A stretch of 64,000 bases of DNA from Cladophialophora immunda (GCF_000835495.1 NW_015622542.1:6819936-6883935), one strand, 5' to 3'. Positions 42,369 through 53,471 are shown, numbered from the stretch's first letter. Program-made: numbers and translations. The notes: a model not told the origin generated them from the sequence alone.

Positions 42369-43598
42369 TTACTCTCTGACAAAGAGGCCGGCCATGCCCA
42401 TACCAGTACCAATGCACATGCTCACGACACCGATCTGTCCCTCCTGCAATTGAGGCATCAAAGTTGCAAGCTGTCTCGTCCCGGTCATACCGAGTGGGTG
42501 GCCCAAAGCAATCGCTCCCCCTCTGGGGTTGACCACTTCGGTATCCAAACCCAGCTTGCGAATGCAATACAGAGCTTGACTTGCAAATGCTTCGTTGATT
42601 TCCCAGATATCCACTTCTTCTTTCTTCAGACCCGTGTAGTCGAGGAGTTTCGGAATGACCACAGCCGGGCCAACACCCATCTCATCCGGTCTGCACCCCG
42701 CGACCTGGGTGCCTGCCCACTTTCCAATGATATTCTTGGTTAGGCCGAGCTCATTGGCTGTTGACCGGCGCATGAGCAACGTCGCAGCAGCGCCGTCGGA
42801 AATCTGGCTGGAATTACCCGCCGTTGAAGATCCATCTTGCGAGAAAGCGGGCTTGAGCTTGGCCATCTTCTCGAGGCTAGCATCGTGCCGGATACCGTCA
42901 TCCTTGTCGACCACGACTTCTTTGGGAGGCGCATCAGGATGCTCTGGTGCGTATTGTCTGACCTTGACAGGAACAATTTCCGAGTCGAAGAGCCCAGATT
43001 TCTGTGCCTTGGAAGCTCTGCGATGTGACTCGGCAGCAAAGGCATCTTGGTCTTGTCGATTCACCCCATACCTCTTTGCCACATTTTCGCTGGTGAGGCC
43101 CATCGGCATGATGCAGTCCCGTACATTGTCAATGGGGCTATTCCTGAGTTCATCCCAGAGCATAGTAGGGATCGCCTTGCTCCCGTAATTCTTTGTCATA
43201 CTTTCCATGCCTGCGCCAATGCCTACTTCAATCTGTCCCATTGCAATCATGTTGCCAATGCTTGTGACAGCGGCCAGACCTGAGCTGCAAGCTCGGTTCA
43301 CCGTGTGCAACGCCGTTTGCTCGTGGAATCCGGCATGTAGCTGTGCCATACGGGCGGCTTTTGATCCACCCAGTTCAGCGAGAACCACTCCGACCGCTAC
43401 GTCGTCGATTTTCGCTGGGTCGAGGTTTGGATTTGCAGCGAGGGTAGCGCGCAGGACGTGACAGAGGAGTTCATGGTCGTAAGCATCTCGAAAGCCGCCC
43501 TTGACGGCCCGGGTGACAGGAGTACGTAAAGAGGAAAGGATGACAACATCACTAAGTTGTTTGGTGAGTATCTGCTTTAGACCTTTGGCGGCTGCCAT
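42369..43598 (-). CDS. 3-ketoacyl-CoA thiolase / acetyl-CoA acyltransferase, 409 aa
   Basis: Cleaves 3-ketoacyl-CoA with CoA in beta-oxidation. A single exon. The thiolase catalytic residues are all visible: the nucleophilic Cys in [11 protein letters not shown], the His in [16 protein letters not shown] and the second Cys in [18 protein letters not shown] is also present. The sequence is closest in style to the peroxisomal-type (Pot1/ACAA1) class: [33 protein letters not shown] and [22 protein letters not shown]. However, the N-terminus [19 protein letters not shown] does not match the PTS2 consensus (basic-hydrophobic-x5-H/Q-L) and the C-terminus FVRE is not a PTS1. So localisation is open: cytosolic, or imported by another route. 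It is the first gene of a minus-strand unit with an 800 bp upstream region. Confidence 0.93.
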   Translation of the reverse strand: MAAAKGLKQILTKQLSDVVILSSLRTPVTRAVKGGFRDAYDHELLCHVLRATLAANPNLDPAKIDDVAVGVVLAELGGSKAARMAQLHAGFHEQTALHTVNRACSSGLAAVTSIGNMIAMGQIEVGIGAGMESMTKNYGSKAIPTMLWDELRNSPIDNVRDCIMPMGLTSENVAKRYGVNRQDQDAFAAESHRRASKAQKSGLFDSEIVPVKVRQYAPEHPDAPPKEVVVDKDDGIRHDASLEKMAKLKPAFSQDGSSTAGNSSQISDGAAATLLMRRSTANELGLTKNIIGKWAGTQVAGCRPDEMGVGPAVVIPKLLDYTGLKKEEVDIWEINEAFASQALYCIRKLGLDTEVVNPRGGAIALGHPLGMTGTRQLATLMPQLQEGQIGVVSMCIGTGMGMAGLFVRE

Positions 43599-44403
43599 GT
43601 TTGACGGCGGAATTCCGATGGGAGGGAGTCGGATTGTTATTTCAGACAGTGGGCCCTGGAATTTCTATGGGATATAAAGAACTTCAGAGGCAGGACGAAG
43701 CATCGACAACACTGGGGCAAGGATATATAGGAAAGTAATCGTCAGAAAACATGGTTGTCGGGTAAAGAATATGTCTCAATCGAACCCGTCGCCATCGGAA
43801 GTGGGCAGGGGCCTCGGAAGCAACACTCGGCCCCACCTGGGGGATCCGGCGGAGCATGTAGGCTGCGGCGGAGATACGAGGCCTGCGGTGAAGCATATGG
43901 CCTGCGATATGTAACCTACTTGGCTTCCTTCACTCTACTTCTTCCAGCAAGTTACAGGGCAAAGCCACAGCCATCAGGTAAAGGCAACGGCCGCCACGCA
44001 TTGACACAAAACCCTCAACGTGTATACAGTTCCCTCGCAACAGCAACTTCCTTTCATGACCGAATACGTGCAACAACTACCTTCCCTCGCAGTGCCTTTC
44101 ATTTTCATTTCTTCCCTCGGTGCATCCCTTTCCTTTCGCTCTTCATCTCCCCAAACTGCTTTGCTTGCGGTTTCTGTTCTCTCATTGCTCCTTGTCTCTA
44201 TCTCAGGCTCCCTCGTACAGATTTTCGAACCCATCTCTGTTTTGATTCCAGCACAGACCAAACTACCTTATTCTTTCCTACGTTCCAGGTCATGAGCCAC
44301 ACTGAGACAATGGGAACCGGGAAACGACCTGGCGAGGATATGTCCTATTGCCTCGAAAGTTCAGCGACTCTCAACTGACATTGTCACCCATGTTCTATCG
44401 CAG
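43599..44403. promoter_or_regulatory. Divergent region, thiolase / GNAT-ankyrin gene
   Basis: Two CCTCGG hexamers, at 43812-43817 and 44115-44120. CCTCGG is the core site for the FarA/FarB fatty-acid-responsive factors of filamentous ascomycetes, and a thiolase is a plausible target. 44020-44290 is strongly C/T-rich, probably the leader of the plus-strand gene, whose first exon I could not place. One possible first exon is 43771-43857 (start MSQSNPSPSEVG), which would need an intron of about 546 nt. Confidence 0.4.
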
Positions 44404-46245
44404 TCTGATCAGGATATACCAGTTACCAGCACACAGCCTTCTGAATCACTATCGCCGCCATCACCGGAGTTCCATCTGAAGATAAGAATATGCTCCGAGA
44501 AGAAGGCAGTGGAGAATGATCCCAAATCTCAAGCGCAAGGTGATTGGGGAACTTTGAACTTCGAATACCTTGACAGCAAAATGGCCGAGTATGACGAATT
44601 CTCCCACCTCTCCTGGTTAGAGCCGATGGAGGCAGTGGTGGCCAGGGGAAGCTCTTCACCTGATAGACGCGGGGACCGAGTCGGATTCTGTGCAGCAAAG
44701 CTGATTAGACGCACCAAAATTCGCGGAAATTTTTATAAGGAGATGTCGAAGCCCTTTGATGAACCGACATTGTTAGCATTCGATTTATTTGACCGATTTG
44801 GTAGCCTGAAGGACGACTATGAGAACCATGCTACCAGAAAAGCATTACGTATGTGGGGAACCATACTCGACTATGGTGACATTCTACTCATTGAAGACAT
44901 CATCATCGAGAAGCCATTCCGGCGGCTGGGGCTGGGCAGGAAGATTGTCACAGCCTTGCTAGAGACCACCAAGCGCAAGACCAACAACGGTTTTGCCGCG
45001 ATTCTCTGGCCTCAATCCTCCAAGGACATCCATTTTGAGGATCTTCTCGCGGCTATAGTTGGAGACAGCGGAAGTACCCATAGACCGGCGGTCTTTGACC
45101 TTCACGACTGCGTGGCAATTCCGTGGGCCCGCTCACTCGGCTTCAGACGAATAGGTTCTTCTATCTGGTTGGGTCTGGAATGTTGGCACGGCCAAGCCAT
45201 ACCTCGTGAGAACGACTTCGACCCTCCTGTTTTTAGCCCTGCCGGCCAAGATACCTTGCCCAAGTCGATTTGGAGCGATTTGAGTGACAAAAGGTTCCTC
45301 AAAGCAGTCCAACAATATCTTCAATGTGATAAGCCCGACAGCCAGCGTTGGTTTGCCACTGACAAGGAGGCGAACACTCTGTTACACCTTGCTGCTCTGC
45401 ACTTTCTCCCTGAAAGCGTAGGTTGGATCATGCAGCAGCCAACCTCTGCTCACTTGATTGCAATACGTAATTCCAGTGGAAATAATCCACTAGAAGCACT
45501 TCTACAGAAGCTTGAGATCTTGCGGACGAGGTCATGGCCTGGCACGTCCATCAAGATAGTGGCAGACGACTTCGAAGGTCATACAATAGCCATGGCGAAA
45601 TGTATTGCTCTGTTCAAGGGAATTGAGACTCACACAGACAAAGATTTGGAACAATTTCGGTATGGCTGCACTTGCGGCGAGTGCGCAGGCGGCTATCTCA
45701 GCCCCCGAATGAGATTTGTGTTGTCTGCGAGAGCCGAGAGGCAACGTTCCGAGCTTTGTGAAGAGGTGGATGATCTGCCAGGCACCGAATGGGTCGAAGC
45801 GCATAGTTATCAACTTGTTGGTCTTCCGCAGTACTGCCTCAAATTACTGAGTCGCTATAAAGGAGTTCGGGAAGGCTATGTCAGACTCTGCGGTCACATC
45901 ACATCTTGTCTTTTTGCCTCCAGGCCCCCGCATGAGACTACCATCGAATTGACCGCTGAAACCATAGAGGAAAAGCCCGCATCCATCCAAATGTTCTACA
46001 AGTGTGGAGGCAGCATAGCAGGACTTATTACCTGTATCTTTGGGCTTGCATCATGAGACGATGAGATCTACGGCGACGGCTTTCTCCTCGAATTTTTGGA
46101 CGAGGACGGTATGTTGGAAGAAGAAGCAAAATGCCGCAACGATCATGAGTTCGTGCTTGTTGCTCGGAAATGCGGTTATGACCGCACGGTCGAAAATCTC
46201 AAAAACGATAAATATGCATTCTGTGAATCAGTCCGAGAAGGATAA
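44404..46245 (+). pseudogene. GNAT-like acetyltransferase / ankyrin fusion with in-frame TGA
   Basis: The frame opens at an acceptor (TATCGCAG) ending at 44403 and reads to a TGA at 46054-46056. Order: a GNAT-like domain (residues 20-240) with FHLKIRICSEKKAVEN, LLIEDIIIEKPFRRLGLGRK (acetyl-CoA loop RRLGLGRK) and WARSLGFRRIGSSIWL; an ankyrin-like part (TLLHLAALHFLPESVGWIM); then a Cys motif CTCGECAGGYLSPRMRF and a helical region seen in many fungal hypothetical proteins. After the TGA the same frame runs another 62 codons (46057-46242) with DDEIYGDGFLLEFL and KCRNDHEFVLVARKCGY, the usual end of that region. So the product is either truncated by 63 residues or made from a frame damaged by one substitution. 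The first exon is not resolved. Confidence 0.6.
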
Positions 46246-46745
46246 GAAAAGTTCCCCCTTAGCAGAGCTTCAAGAGGTATGGATACACTGTACTTGGGCC
46301 GGCTCCTGGAGGAGAATGCAGTTGCATTTGTGAGAATACGAACCTCAACCAAAGGGTTCCAAGGTGTATGCCATTGTTCCCAAAAGACGGTTTTTCACTA
46401 ACCTGGTTGCAACACCGCGGTGGACACTGTTGATGGGTTTGTTCCGAAGCCTGTTGTGCGAGGCTGTCCTCACCAAGACGCAAATTGGGACGAAGAAGCC
46501 AGTATGTTAATGTACTAGAACAGAAGATACCACATATCCAAAAGTGTCGACCATGGAAATCACATTTCCCCCTGTTCTTATGTCTCACTATCTTGTTGAA
46601 ACAGTTCACGCAGAAACCAGCCAGCCGAAGGCGTGATTCCAATCGACTTCCGCAAGCTGGGTGGTGCCGATACGCAAGCTCACTCGGCGTGCTTTCCTTG
46701 TATTAAGGCTTGAAAATCCTTCGGGGCCTCATCAGGCCGGACTTT
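46246..46745. other. 500 bp between convergent genes
   Basis: 3' flanks of the GNAT-ankyrin gene and BRR2. Nothing recognised. Confidence 0.4.
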
Positions 46746-49700
46746 TCACTCTCCGCCATCCTGCATCTCCTCATCTTCGTCTCCTTCTTCCTCCTCATCC
46801 TCATCCTCACCTTCCTGAACATCCACACTGAACGCCATGCTCTGGTCGACACCGACGTACGAGTCGCACATGAGGAACAAGGTCAAGTCCTTCTTGCCGG
46901 CGGTCGGGACGACATACTCCAGCTTTGTGCCGAACTGCCTCTTGGCGATCGTGACGCGCTTGATGGCTAGGAGGGACCTTGTCTTCTCCTCGGCCACGAC
47001 GAGCCACCAGTTTTCGAGCTTGCGGAGCGGATAAAACGGTGCATGGACCGTGACGTCGACCTCTTGTTCAGCACCACCTTTGCCTTCCTCTTCGTCGTCT
47101 TCGTCTTCCTCCTCCGCTTCCCTCGAGATGCGGATCGACAGGTAGGAGGGCTGGCCTGCAGTAACTTCCTCCTTGTCCTCGACATCAAACTCCAGTTCGA
47201 GACTAGGGTACTTGTTATTCGTGAAGTTCGCCGCCTCCACGAGTTGTCGGTTACTCAATCCCATCATCTGCACCAGCTTCGGCTGATCGGGATTCTCGGA
47301 CGGGTCCATTGCGGTCATGAAGTCGTCAATATCCTTTATTCCCTGCTTGGCAAGAACACCCACGATCTGAGAGTCAAAGTGTGGGATTTGCAGTAGTGGA
47401 GAGTCGCGATCCCACATAGCCTGCACAACCATCTGTGACATTTCCATGGCGTTCATGGCGTTCAGGTGGCCCTCCGAACTTAGCACATCAACACAAGCGG
47501 AGAGTAACGCGAGCGTCTTTGAGACTATAACTTCTTGGTCTTTGGCGAGGTCGATGGGCAGTTGCATCCTTGAAAAATGGGCCTGTAATAACACCATTGC
47601 TTTAAAATGTGGTGAATCGAAGATCGGCTCGGACATTTTCACCGGCACACGATCGTAAATGCGACGGAGAATATGATCCTCATGGCGACGGAGTTGGATA
47701 GCCTCAAATTCCGTGGCGGACGTGACAATTTCGAGGAGGCCCTTGAGTTTTGTGCGAGCCGTAAGGGAGAGGAGGAAGGTCTGCATTGTGATGAAGGAGA
47801 TGTTGTAGTACGCGGCAATCATGGCCGGGTTCAGTGGAGAAACCGAATCGTCTTCTTCGTCCAAGTCGATGATTTTGGCGTCCGAGAGCTCCTTTAGCGT
47901 GGTCTCAATGAGTTCCGAGAGGTGCGTGCTAAGGCCATCGTGGGACGTGTCGTTGAGGCCGTAGAAGCTCGGGTTCGCCAGAAGGCGGCGGTAGAAATAT
48001 GTGTATGTGGTCCAATCGACAGCATCTTGGGTGGATGCAATTGTCTTTGTGCTGATCTCGGTGACAAATGCGTCGTGGAGCCAGGCCTGTAGGTGGCTTT
48101 CTATGGGCAACGCCTCGTTGAGGAATTTCTTGTAGTATTCGCGCTTCACTGCCGAGACCATGAGCACGCCCTTTCCGATATCATCCTCACCAGGCCGACA
48201 CGCTCGACCAAACATCTGCAGAATCTCGCTGATTTGGTAATCGACGTAGCGGTGTTCGCGGCCCACAAAGTACTGCGTGCCCATAACGATGACGAGGTGT
48301 GCTGTGAATGGGATTTCCCAACAGACATCGCGGGAAGCAAGCATCACTTGGATAGCACCAATCTTGAACAGATGAGAGACGATTCTCTTGTCACTGGTCG
48401 ATAGCGCCTCGTGATAGTACCCAATGCCGTGTGTCAGAGACTCTGCTAATGCTCTTTCGTTGATTCGCTCCAAGAATGGCGCAAGTTCATTCACATCGGT
48501 GTGCAAGAACCTCTCATCGTCGTCATCCATAATGCACGCCAAAAGAATATCGAGTGCTGTAGCACGGACCTGTTTCCGACCGGGAACGAAGACAATTGCT
48601 GGCTTGTCAGGTGACAACTGGACGATAGATTGATATGTTGGACGGGCCATGGCCATCATTAGGGACGGGAAATGAGGTATGCTGAATGACTGGATGTGCA
48701 ACTGTAATCCAACCGGTCTTGTCATGGGGCTAAAGTTGTAGATGGTGTGTTTGTTGGCACCAAGCCACTCACCCACGTCCCGAGCATTCGACAGCGGTAC
48801 GCTCAATCCTACAATCCGCATGTTGTTCTCTAGTTGGATGTGGATGTATTGCATCCTGGAAACCACAACCTCATAGACGCCGCCATTTTCGCCACCAATC
48901 ATATGAAGTTCGTCGGCAATGAATAACTCCACGTTCTGCACGTTCTTTCGCCGCTGCCATTGTCTCGATAGGACGTCCCATTGAGTGGGAGTTGCCAATA
49001 CGAGATCAGATCTGTCCAAGATTCGCAGATCAGCTGTGATTTCACCAGTAAGAGTTGAGATGACCTTTCCGCCACCGAGTGGGCTCAATCGTTCGTTCCA
49101 GTCAGCGTAACGGCCGTCTACTAGTTCTTGGAAGGGAGCCACATAAACTGCTTTGCCAGCGTCCGGGTTCTTCCAATGTCGCAGGAGAGCAAATTCGGCA
49201 CATACCGTCTTGCCGCTGCCCGTTGGTGCTCCCACGAAGACACTGTCATTGCTATCGTACAGCGATTTGAAGACTTGAGTTTGGATCTTGTTGAATCTGT
49301 CCCACTTGGGATAGAGCGCGACGTAATCTTTGACCTTCAGCGCCTGGACAGGCACAGGCTGCAGGTCCAGAAGTGGAGTATGAGGAGGGAATCTTTCGGG
49401 GAGAATCAGCTTCTGGAACGAGACGGGAATTCTGGTCTCAGAGTGCATCCACCGATCTGATATGAGCGAAATGAAATAATTAGGTGGAATAGGCTCGCTG
49501 ATGGGAACGGTAAAGTCGACCAAGTGTTCTGACATGTCACCCTCTGCATACTCTCGACGCAGAATGAACTGGTCGTGGAACAAGATTTCCTCTCCATCAC
49601 AGTCTTCCACGACGATCCAGAACGACTCAGCAGTCCCGTGCAATGCTTCATCCCACACAAAGTTGGGAGTGATCGTCAGTTCGACACGGAGTAGTGATCT

Positions 49701-52700
49701 GGTAATTGGCTGCACTTGCGCTTGGACCTCTAATCGCGGGAATTTGGAAACAAGGTCGCACACAACTCGTCCGGCTTTGGGAAGCCCGAGCAGCTCTCCC
49801 ATGCGAGGAGGATCGAGGTCAAAGTAGCTAGACCACGGAACTTCCATTCGCTCCGCTTTCTGAATGTATTCTCTGGGACACATTGGAAATTGCCTTAATG
49901 GAGTCATTGTAGGCCACATTCGCTTCTCAGCCATTTTGCAGAGGTCCAAGGCGGTCTTTGCCACTCCGGCCCAGCCCTTTTTCAGGCATATTTCGAACAT
50001 TGCGCGGATAATTCGCCCTGCCGATTGTGTGACGTAGACAAGATCAGCCATCAAGGCCAGACCTTCCAACTTGAGTCGAGAGATAAATGCTTGCAGAAGC
50101 ACGTTGATTTTCGCTTGTGGCTCGTCCATCCCTTCTTTGACAGGAATCGGTACTCTGCCAAGCAATTTGGCTAATTCGAGCTTCTCGTCTTGTCGGACAG
50201 GGATGTATTTGAATTCATCACTGAGAGCAAAGATTCGGAAGAGTTCGATCGTGCCGATCGAAGGTTGGAGGTGATGATTGTAGGTCAGCATCGAATTATG
50301 TGTGATGTAGTAATGCGAAGCAATTCGACCCAGGTCGGTGGCTTGCAGCTTCCCAGTCTTCTTCTCGTACTTGACAAGTCCGGCCTTTTCGAGAACAATG
50401 GCGGCGGAATGGATGAGATCGACTCGCTTCTGCTCCAAAGCCTCATCGTCGCCGTAGTCTGCGCCGACACTATAGAGGCCTGGTGAGCGTATCATTCGAA
50501 CAAATAGATACGTATAGCCGAGCCATTCAACCCCCTCGTCGCGGGTACGGACGCTTCCGAGGACAATTTCTGCGTTGAGGTTGTCGGCAAGTTTGCCCAT
50601 CAATTGGCTTTCAATGGGCAATTGCTGGTTCATCAACGAGAGGTAATACTGAATCTCCGCCTGGGATGTGATGATGATACCTTCGCCATATGAGTCAAAT
50701 TGCGGACGACCCGCTCGGCCAAGCATCTGGAGGACATCTTGTGGACTCAATTCGACCCAGCTTCCTTTTTCAGGGGAGTAAACTTGGGTACCTTTGATGA
50801 CGACGGTATGAGCAGGTAAATTGACACCCCATGCAAGGGTTGCAGTACAGACAAGGACTCTCAGATAGCCATCGGCAAACAGATCCTGCACCGATGTCCG
50901 ATCCGCAACGCCCATTCCAGCATGATGGATGCCGAATCCATAAGGCAACAGGTCTTTCAGGTTGGCGTCGTTCACCGCGTCAGCTTCCTCCTGCAGAACG
51001 GATCTGCTTGCTGCATCAGTCCGCATAATTTGACCAATTGTTTCCAGCTCGACAGCCTTGTCACGGATGTATTTGGCAGTTTTGGCGGTTTCCTTGCGAG
51101 AGTGAACAAATATTAGCATTTGTTGTTGATTCGTTCCCGCATGCTCGATGGCTTTTGCGTAGCAGATGTCGTTCATTGTCTTGAGCTGCTTGATGGCCTT
51201 TTTGTCGGTCACGCCAATGAACTCCTGCCGAAGAGGGCAGGGTCTGAAGGATCCATCAAAGTGGAATAGACCCTTTTCGGGATCGACTCGCAGGAAAGTG
51301 GCCACGTCCCGGTAGTTGGGGAGCGTTGCACTCAAGCCTACAATCCGCACAGGCTCACCAGTCTGCTCGATCTTTCGGATAGTCCGACTGACAATACTTT
51401 CGATGACCGGACCCCGGTCGTCGTGCAGGAGATGGATTTCGTCAATAATGATCAGTCGAACAAGTCGGGTGTAGCTTTGGTCAGTTGCTTTTCGCGTGAT
51501 GACATCCCACTTTTCCGGAGTCGTTACAATGACTTGAGTGTCGGCAATTTGTTGCTTTGTCAATTGTCGATCTCCTGTGAGCTCAGAGACCCGGATTCCA
51601 TACACCTCAAGTCGCTTTCCAAAATTGCCTACTTGTTCCTGCACCAAAGCCTTCAAAGGTGCAATGTAGATGATCTTGAAGTCGTCCAACATGATTTCGC
51701 CAGTTTCTGGATTTCTATGCTTGCCAATTTCGCGCAACATCGTCAGCATTGCGACATTCGTCTTGCCGGATCCGGTCGGAGCGCAAATGAGCATGTTGCC
51801 ATCATCGTGAAAAGCAGAGGGGAAGCATTTCGACTGGATACGGTTCAGCTCCTTCGCAGAGCCAAAACCTTGCCTTGCCCAGTCAGGAAGCTCAGTGGTG
51901 GGAATGTTCTTCTCGCCAGGGTCTCGTTTGGGCTTAGGAGGGGGGACGTGAATTTCTTCATAGCCCTTGAATGTTCGCTTCGTGGAGCCTTGTGGAAGGA
52001 CAACCTTTGGATTTGTCATAAGATGATTTCCCTGCTCAAAAACGAGGTTGTCCAGATTGATGACCCGCTGTGGTTGTAAGCCACCGGAAAGAGCACCGTC
52101 TTTTTTCTTTTCTTGCTCTTCCTGTGCTTTGGGGATATCAATGTCCATCAGATCAAGCTTCATCTTCTTAGCCGGGCGTGGCTCTTCTCCGGTACGACCT
52201 GATTTGCCCAGCAGTTCGTCCAGAATGGCTCGGTGACCTGCCTCAACCATCTCGCTCTCCACGAGGTGTCGAGCATCCTGATCCTCTGCGGCTCTGCGCC
52301 ACCTGGTCGCCCAGACGATCCTATCTCTATTGGAAACCAATTTCCCAACCATGTCAGGATGTTCATAATCAAACAAGTCCATCAAGTCATTCTCGATATC
52401 ACGAAGGGATATTTCTTCACCTTCAAGAGACCTGCCGGAGAGGATCTGGAGGGCATCTCGGGTCTTCTGCTGCTGGATAACAGCGTCAGCATACACCGAA
52501 CCAATTTGCCGTTGAAGCCAGTATGCATCAATTTCGTCGATGGGAACAAAGTCGGTGTCTTCACGCTTTCTGCGAACCGATTCGCCAAGGCCGCTGTCTA
52601 TAATCAGCTCAGCGTCCTCATCTTCGTCTGCGTCGACATCGGGGGCGGCTGCCCCTCCAGCTGACGCAGATTCTTCAAGACCTGGCTGGTCCTGGATGTC

Positions 52701-53471
52701 TTCCTCTTCATCACTGTCCGCTTCGTCTTCGTCTCGAACTTCGTACGTCCGCGCGATGCCGTCTTCGTCTACGTCCTCATCCTCGTCAAACACAACTGCG
52801 ACACCTTGGCGTTCGTCAAGTTCGGCTTCGTCCGCGCCGGCACCGTCCGCCATGTTATCATCGTCGTCTTGCGCATCATAATCTGTTATCTTTTTGCCCA
52901 GATTGACCAGTTCATTGAACTGCTTAGGGGTCATTGTGATTCCAACGATTTCATCAATCTCTTTCTTTTTATCGAGGTCTTTCATATTCTCATCTTTCAG
53001 ATATTCGAGGATGGCATCAGCTGCACTTCGGACGATTTCCTGTGAGACGTCTCCAAGGGCATTTGCAGTCACGGTGAGCAGTAGATCGTAAGTCGCCCGG
53101 GTCGCGGGAGTCCTAGGACGATACTTGAGCCCTTCGATCAACGCATCGCCGGCGGAAAGGACGCCGGCGCCCCGAGGTTGGGCAGGCTCACCCCTCTTCC
53201 GCTTTCTCTGCTCTCGTTCCAAGACATCTTCGCCCTCCCGTATCGAGCCTCTTTCGACACCTTGTAAGCCTGGCGCAATCTTCTTCTGCTTTGGCACTTG
53301 GTCTCGACCGACCCGCGAACCCATATCACGGATGTTCAGTCTTCCAGCCAGGGACTCGGGGTCGCCGGTATTCTCATCTGTACGGCGTGAGATAAATCGA
53401 CGGTCTGCCTGGAGGACCAGGTTCGACATCGCCGAGTATTTGTATTGCGACACATTGTTAGGGTCTGCCAT
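46746..53471 (-). CDS. BRR2: Pre-mRNA-splicing ATP-dependent RNA helicase Brr2 (U5 snRNP), 2241 aa
   Basis: Ski2-like helicase that unwinds U4/U6 during spliceosome activation; nuclear, in U5 snRNP. It is one uninterrupted exon of 6.7 kb. The start MADPNNVSQYKYSAMSNLVL is the family N-terminus. An N-terminal regulatory region with acidic stretches and a PWI-like part precedes cassette 1: APTGSGKTN (near residue 562), DEIH (near 675), SATLPNYRD and QMLGRAGRP, with its winged-helix and Sec63 units. Cassette 2 has GAPTGSGKT (near 1412) and DELH (near 1517), but motif III reads SVPLSNARD in place of SAT and motif VI reads MFGRACRP. This agrees with the second cassette being a degenerate, regulatory copy. 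A second Sec63 unit and an acidic tail (EDEDEEEEGDEDEEM) close the protein. The length matches other Brr2 proteins. Confidence 0.98.
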   Translation of the reverse strand: MADPNNVSQYKYSAMSNLVLQADRRFISRRTDENTGDPESLAGRLNIRDMGSRVGRDQVPKQKKIAPGLQGVERGSIREGEDVLEREQRKRKRGEPAQPRGAGVLSAGDALIEGLKYRPRTPATRATYDLLLTVTANALGDVSQEIVRSAADAILEYLKDENMKDLDKKKEIDEIVGITMTPKQFNELVNLGKKITDYDAQDDDDNMADGAGADEAELDERQGVAVVFDEDEDVDEDGIARTYEVRDEDEADSDEEEDIQDQPGLEESASAGGAAAPDVDADEDEDAELIIDSGLGESVRRKREDTDFVPIDEIDAYWLQRQIGSVYADAVIQQQKTRDALQILSGRSLEGEEISLRDIENDLMDLFDYEHPDMVGKLVSNRDRIVWATRWRRAAEDQDARHLVESEMVEAGHRAILDELLGKSGRTGEEPRPAKKMKLDLMDIDIPKAQEEQEKKKDGALSGGLQPQRVINLDNLVFEQGNHLMTNPKVVLPQGSTKRTFKGYEEIHVPPPKPKRDPGEKNIPTTELPDWARQGFGSAKELNRIQSKCFPSAFHDDGNMLICAPTGSGKTNVAMLTMLREIGKHRNPETGEIMLDDFKIIYIAPLKALVQEQVGNFGKRLEVYGIRVSELTGDRQLTKQQIADTQVIVTTPEKWDVITRKATDQSYTRLVRLIIIDEIHLLHDDRGPVIESIVSRTIRKIEQTGEPVRIVGLSATLPNYRDVATFLRVDPEKGLFHFDGSFRPCPLRQEFIGVTDKKAIKQLKTMNDICYAKAIEHAGTNQQQMLIFVHSRKETAKTAKYIRDKAVELETIGQIMRTDAASRSVLQEEADAVNDANLKDLLPYGFGIHHAGMGVADRTSVQDLFADGYLRVLVCTATLAWGVNLPAHTVVIKGTQVYSPEKGSWVELSPQDVLQMLGRAGRPQFDSYGEGIIITSQAEIQYYLSLMNQQLPIESQLMGKLADNLNAEIVLGSVRTRDEGVEWLGYTYLFVRMIRSPGLYSVGADYGDDEALEQKRVDLIHSAAIVLEKAGLVKYEKKTGKLQATDLGRIASHYYITHNSMLTYNHHLQPSIGTIELFRIFALSDEFKYIPVRQDEKLELAKLLGRVPIPVKEGMDEPQAKINVLLQAFISRLKLEGLALMADLVYVTQSAGRIIRAMFEICLKKGWAGVAKTALDLCKMAEKRMWPTMTPLRQFPMCPREYIQKAERMEVPWSSYFDLDPPRMGELLGLPKAGRVVCDLVSKFPRLEVQAQVQPITRSLLRVELTITPNFVWDEALHGTAESFWIVVEDCDGEEILFHDQFILRREYAEGDMSEHLVDFTVPISEPIPPNYFISLISDRWMHSETRIPVSFQKLILPERFPPHTPLLDLQPVPVQALKVKDYVALYPKWDRFNKIQTQVFKSLYDSNDSVFVGAPTGSGKTVCAEFALLRHWKNPDAGKAVYVAPFQELVDGRYADWNERLSPLGGGKVISTLTGEITADLRILDRSDLVLATPTQWDVLSRQWQRRKNVQNVELFIADELHMIGGENGGVYEVVVSRMQYIHIQLENNMRIVGLSVPLSNARDVGEWLGANKHTIYNFSPMTRPVGLQLHIQSFSIPHFPSLMMAMARPTYQSIVQLSPDKPAIVFVPGRKQVRATALDILLACIMDDDDERFLHTDVNELAPFLERINERALAESLTHGIGYYHEALSTSDKRIVSHLFKIGAIQVMLASRDVCWEIPFTAHLVIVMGTQYFVGREHRYVDYQISEILQMFGRACRPGEDDIGKGVLMVSAVKREYYKKFLNEALPIESHLQAWLHDAFVTEISTKTIASTQDAVDWTTYTYFYRRLLANPSFYGLNDTSHDGLSTHLSELIETTLKELSDAKIIDLDEEDDSVSPLNPAMIAAYYNISFITMQTFLLSLTARTKLKGLLEIVTSATEFEAIQLRRHEDHILRRIYDRVPVKMSEPIFDSPHFKAMVLLQAHFSRMQLPIDLAKDQEVIVSKTLALLSACVDVLSSEGHLNAMNAMEMSQMVVQAMWDRDSPLLQIPHFDSQIVGVLAKQGIKDIDDFMTAMDPSENPDQPKLVQMMGLSNRQLVEAANFTNNKYPSLELEFDVEDKEEVTAGQPSYLSIRISREAEEEDEDDEEEGKGGAEQEVDVTVHAPFYPLRKLENWWLVVAEEKTRSLLAIKRVTIAKRQFGTKLEYVVPTAGKKDLTLFLMCDSYVGVDQSMAFSVDVQEGEDEDEEEEGDEDEEMQDGGE

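Noticed and set aside
44056..44295. Small hydrophobic protein encoded in the C/T-rich leader before the GNAT/ankyrin gene
   Set aside because: The hydrophobic reading follows from the pyrimidine-rich composition; no family match or start context supports it.
46054..46056. Programmed readthrough or selenocysteine at the TGA in the GNAT/ankyrin gene
   Set aside because: The following bases are GAC, not the CTA context known for fungal readthrough, and fungi of this group lack selenocysteine insertion. A plain substitution or sequence error is simpler.
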